NCBI GenBank assembly: GCA_016296635.1
Contig: JAEDIZ010000095.1
Span: forward strand, 1 to 8,050
Reading direction: 5' to 3'
DNA: 8,050 nucleotides
From: Oscillospiraceae bacterium
GTDB taxonomy: Bacteria; Bacillota; Clostridia; Oscillospirales; Oscillospiraceae
Position 1 is the stretch's first letter. The number at the start of each line of letters is the position of its first letter. A program made the position numbers and the translations under genes. Below the pieces are notes generated by a model, which saw only the letters and a program-made list of their open reading frames with translations, made no database searches and had not been told where the DNA came from. Positions 6,174-8,050 of this stretch are shown one piece after another.

Positions 6174-7335
6174 ATTTTCTGTATATTCGGATATTCTCTT
6201 CCAATGACACATTTACGGCAGCATCGTCTTCCGCAAACAATCCGTAAAGCCTAGCCGCACGGGATTCGATTGCGTAGTACAGACGATCGTTCGGCTTCTG
6301 CCCCGCATTGATGATTGGAAGATTGCCGATCTTTTTTGCCTTTTTCAGTAGTCTGCTTCCGGTTTCGCTGAATGCCAGCGCGCGAACATAGGATACTGGT
6401 CGACATAAATCGTCTTGTGTGATACCGAGGTATGCACACATCACAATCCGCTGCAGTCTTGTCATCGGGTAGCGTTTTGACTTGGCAGCCGCCAGTATTT
6501 CTTCCACGCTTCCCGCCTGACGCGCAGCTTTCATGACCTTTGACCAAAGCCCTTCGCCGCCGTGGGCAATCTTTTCCCAGTCCTCATCCGTCATCGATCG
6601 CAGCCGAGCCAGCACTGCCCGTTCTCCGCATGCAAATTCATGCTGCGCCGCATTTTCATAAACCGGAACGCAGCCCGCCGGAACATAGCTTCGCCAGTCC
6701 CCTCCGCCTTTCAGCAGTGCACGCACCGCCGTTGCGGAAGGCTTCTCCAAATCCGGCGTTTCATCGTGATAGCCGCCCTCGCGCAAAATGGCGATCGGTT
6801 CGATCGGGCTTTTTCTTTTCAGCAGCTGTCTGCAGTATTCCACCGCCAGAATATCGTTCGGATCCTTCAAAAGGCTCCCGTTTCCGCCCAGTTTTTCCAG
6901 TGCCTTCTGCCGAGCCGCTGCATAGCTTGCGCCGGTCTGCAAGATCATTTTCAGCTCTTCTTCATATTCCGGTTTACATAAATCAGATGCTGTAATCAGG
7001 ATCGCATCGCTATCTCCGCTCTCGCAGCCAAAGCAAAGGTTGTCAATCACGCCGAGCCGGTCAAGGATCTCCACAGCGCTCTCCGCAAAACCTTCTGCCG
7101 AGCAAAGCACCCGCGTGACCGGCAGCTCCAGTACGAGATCCGCACCGGTCTCAACCGCCGCGCGGGCACGAACCGTCTTATCAAAAACCGCCGGCATTCC
7201 GCGCTGGGTAAAGTTCCCGCTCATGACGCATACGATTGCCGTATCCGACCCGAGACGCCGGCGGATCAGCTGCATCTGCTTTTCATGTCCCTTATGCAGG
7301 GGATCGTATTCACAGATAATGCCGCAGACACACAT
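6172..7335 (-). CDS. tmcAL: tRNA(Met) cytidine acetate ligase (TmcAL, formerly YlbM)
   Basis: This 387-residue protein begins CGIICEYDPLHKGH at 4-17, the nucleotidyltransferase HxGH-type motif with His14 and His17. Other family landmarks are VMSGNFTQRGMPAVFDK at 37-53, PNDILAVEY at 159-167, KPSATAVRALL at 198-208, RYPMTRLQRI at 288-297 and SYVRALAFSETGSRLLKKAKK at 315-335. In B. subtilis TmcAL activates acetate with ATP and transfers it to the wobble cytidine of elongator tRNA-Met, giving N4-acetylcytidine (ac4C34), which secures AUG decoding. Length is typical. The ATG at 7335 has GAGGGAGG (7346-7353) upstream, 10 nt away, slightly long. It forms its own unit, closed by the 6140-6173 hairpin and divergent from ackA, whose product acetate is this enzyme's co-substrate. 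Many genomes annotate it only as nucleotidyltransferase. Confidence 0.93.
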   Translation of the reverse strand: MCVCGIICEYDPLHKGHEKQMQLIRRRLGSDTAIVCVMSGNFTQRGMPAVFDKTVRARAAVETGADLVLELPVTRVLCSAEGFAESAVEILDRLGVIDNLCFGCESGDSDAILITASDLCKPEYEEELKMILQTGASYAAARQKALEKLGGNGSLLKDPNDILAVEYCRQLLKRKSPIEPIAILREGGYHDETPDLEKPSATAVRALLKGGGDWRSYVPAGCVPVYENAAQHEFACGERAVLARLRSMTDEDWEKIAHGGEGLWSKVMKAARQAGSVEEILAAAKSKRYPMTRLQRIVMCAYLGITQDDLCRPVSYVRALAFSETGSRLLKKAKKIGNLPIINAGQKPNDRLYYAIESRAARLYGLFAEDDAAVNVSLEENIRIYRK

Positions 7336-7360
7336 AAAACAGATGCCTCCCTCAAAAATT

Positions 7361-7385
7361 CCGCAAAACCACTTGTTTCTTGCGG
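7361..7385 (-). other. Stem-loop in the tmcAL leader region
   Basis: CCGCAA at 7361-7366 pairs with TTGCGG at 7380-7385 across 13 nt. On the - strand an inner AAC/GTT pairing is possible past a 2-nt bulge. It is followed on the - strand by AATTTTTGA and then the tmcAL ribosome binding site. It may be a leader hairpin or weak attenuator, or an operator dyad, because it overlaps the -35-like element facing ackA. There is no direct evidence of function. Confidence 0.45.
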
Positions 7386-7401
7386 GATTTTATTGTATCA
7401 T
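7373..7401 (+). promoter_or_regulatory. Candidate promoter for ackA
   Basis: TTGTTT (7373-7378, 3 of 6) and TATCAT (7396-7401, 5 of 6) are separated by exactly 17 nt. A start near 7408 would give a leader of about 57 nt. An alternative is TTGTAT (7394-7399) with GATATT (7415-7420), spacing 15. Both are moderate matches, so the exact site is uncertain. Confidence 0.45.
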
Positions 7402-7426
7402 GTTTACTAGTTTGGATATTGTACCA
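7392..7426 (-). promoter_or_regulatory. Two candidate extended -10 elements for tmcAL
   Basis: On the - strand, TACAAT occurs twice (7397-7392 and 7423-7418), each preceded by TGn (TGA and TGG). Neither has a good -35, which extended -10 promoters can tolerate. The element at 7392-7397 overlaps the candidate ackA -10. Starts would fall near 7385 and 7411, leaving leaders of about 50 and 75 nt. Confidence 0.45.
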
Positions 7427-7464
7427 CGAACTTAACAAAAATGAAACACAGGAGTGACTCAAAC

Positions 7465-8050
7465 ATGAACATTCTCGTTATCAATGCTGGCTCTTCCAGC
7501 CTGAAGTATCAGCTGATGAACCCGGAAACCGGTGACGTCACCGCAAAGGGCCTTTGCGAACGCATCGGCATCGACGGCAGACTGACCCACAAGGTTCCTG
7601 CCTCCGACAAAAAGGTTGTCAAGGACATCCCGATGCCCACCCACAAGGAAGCCATCGAATCCGTCATGGCGATCCTGGTCGACCCGGTTGACGGTGTGAT
7701 CAAGTCCGTTGATGAGATCGACGCAGTCGGTCACCGCGTCCTCCACGGCGGCGACAGATTCGTTGCCAGCTGCATCGTTGACGAAGCCTGCAAGCAGGCC
7801 ATCCGCGACTGCATCCCCCTCGGCCCGCTTCACAACCCCGCAAATCTGATGGGCATCGAGGCCTGCGAAAAGGCTATGCCCGGCAAGCCCCAGGTTGCTG
7901 TTTTCGATACCGCTTTCCACATGACCATGCCCCCGAAGGCATACCGTTATGCAATCCCCACCAAGTACTACACCGAAGATCATCTTCGCCGCTACGGCTT
8001 CCACGGCACCAGCCACCGCTTCGTCTCCAAGCGCTGCATCGAGCTGATGG
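7465..8050 (+). CDS. ackA: Acetate kinase, N-terminal 195 residues (3'-truncated by the window)
   Basis: The frame runs from ATG at 7465 and is still open at the window end; the full protein is usually about 400 residues. Acetate kinase signature 1 is ILVINAGSSSLK at 3-14 (Asn7 contacts phosphate) and signature 2 is RRYGFHGTSHRFV at 175-187. VGHRVLHGG places Arg91, PLHNPANL places His123, and VFDTAFHMTMP places the catalytic Asp148; His180 completes the transition-state cluster. The enzyme converts acetyl-phosphate and ADP to acetate and ATP, the last step of acetate fermentation, usually working with phosphotransacetylase. Its ribosome binding site AGGAGTG (7450-7456) is 8 nt upstream. The gene diverges from tmcAL. 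The codons are GC-rich and C-ending (GCC, GTC, AAG, ATC), consistent with high expression. Confidence 0.97.
   Translation, partial: MNILVINAGSSSLKYQLMNPETGDVTAKGLCERIGIDGRLTHKVPASDKKVVKDIPMPTHKEAIESVMAILVDPVDGVIKSVDEIDAVGHRVLHGGDRFVASCIVDEACKQAIRDCIPLGPLHNPANLMGIEACEKAMPGKPQVAVFDTAFHMTMPPKAYRYAIPTKYYTEDHLRRYGFHGTSHRFVSKRCIELM

Noticed and set aside
7459..8016. A 185-codon - strand open frame opposite ackA.
   Set aside because: It is a shadow of ackA, whose two signatures and catalytic residues are intact on the + strand; GC-rich third positions commonly create such frames.

Overview
The window reads as a chromosomal core-metabolism segment of a low-to-mid GC Firmicute, probably class Clostridia and plausibly Oscillospirales (Ruminococcaceae-like). 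The grounds are a base composition a little above 50% GC by eye, strong AGGAGG-type ribosome binding sites, TTG and GTG starts, a lipoprotein-anchored solute-binding protein, the Bacillus-type tRNA(Met) cytidine acetate ligase TmcAL, and acetate kinase beside it. The taxonomic placement is inference. No mobile element, CRISPR array, rRNA or tRNA gene was found.

Layout. On the + strand, the last 57 codons of a PgeF/YfiH (laccase-domain) gene overlap by 4 nt with a gene for a family-5 (peptide/oligopeptide-type) substrate-binding lipoprotein. That gene's true start is TTG at 171. A perfect 20-bp hairpin at 1864-1907 separates it from a convergent block. On the - strand, reading from 6060 down to 1921, four closely spaced genes form one likely operon: an FkbM-type methyltransferase with an N-terminal Rossmann-like domain, an amidohydrolase-2 metal hydrolase, a ROK-family glucokinase and glucose-6-phosphate isomerase. 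A near-ideal extended -10 promoter (6088-6116) sits just upstream. Further upstream, a terminator hairpin (6140-6173) closes tmcAL, also on the - strand (7335 to 6172). tmcAL diverges from ackA (+ strand, from 7465, cut by the window end). The 129-bp divergent spacer holds overlapping promoter-like elements, a hairpin and an 11-bp imperfect direct repeat.

How the genes fit together. Glucokinase and Pgi catalyse the first two steps of glycolysis (glucose to glucose-6-P to fructose-6-P). AckA makes ATP and acetate at the end of mixed-acid fermentation. TmcAL uses acetate and ATP to acetylate the wobble cytidine of elongator tRNA-Met, so its divergence from ackA is a plausible metabolic pairing. 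PgeF and the binding protein link cell-wall precursor editing to peptide capture, at least by co-expression. The substrates of the FkbM protein, the amidohydrolase and the binding lipoprotein cannot be read from the sequence. Nothing in the window clearly amounts to a new multi-gene system. The most open question is why an FkbM methyltransferase and an amidohydrolase are co-transcribed with glk and pgi.
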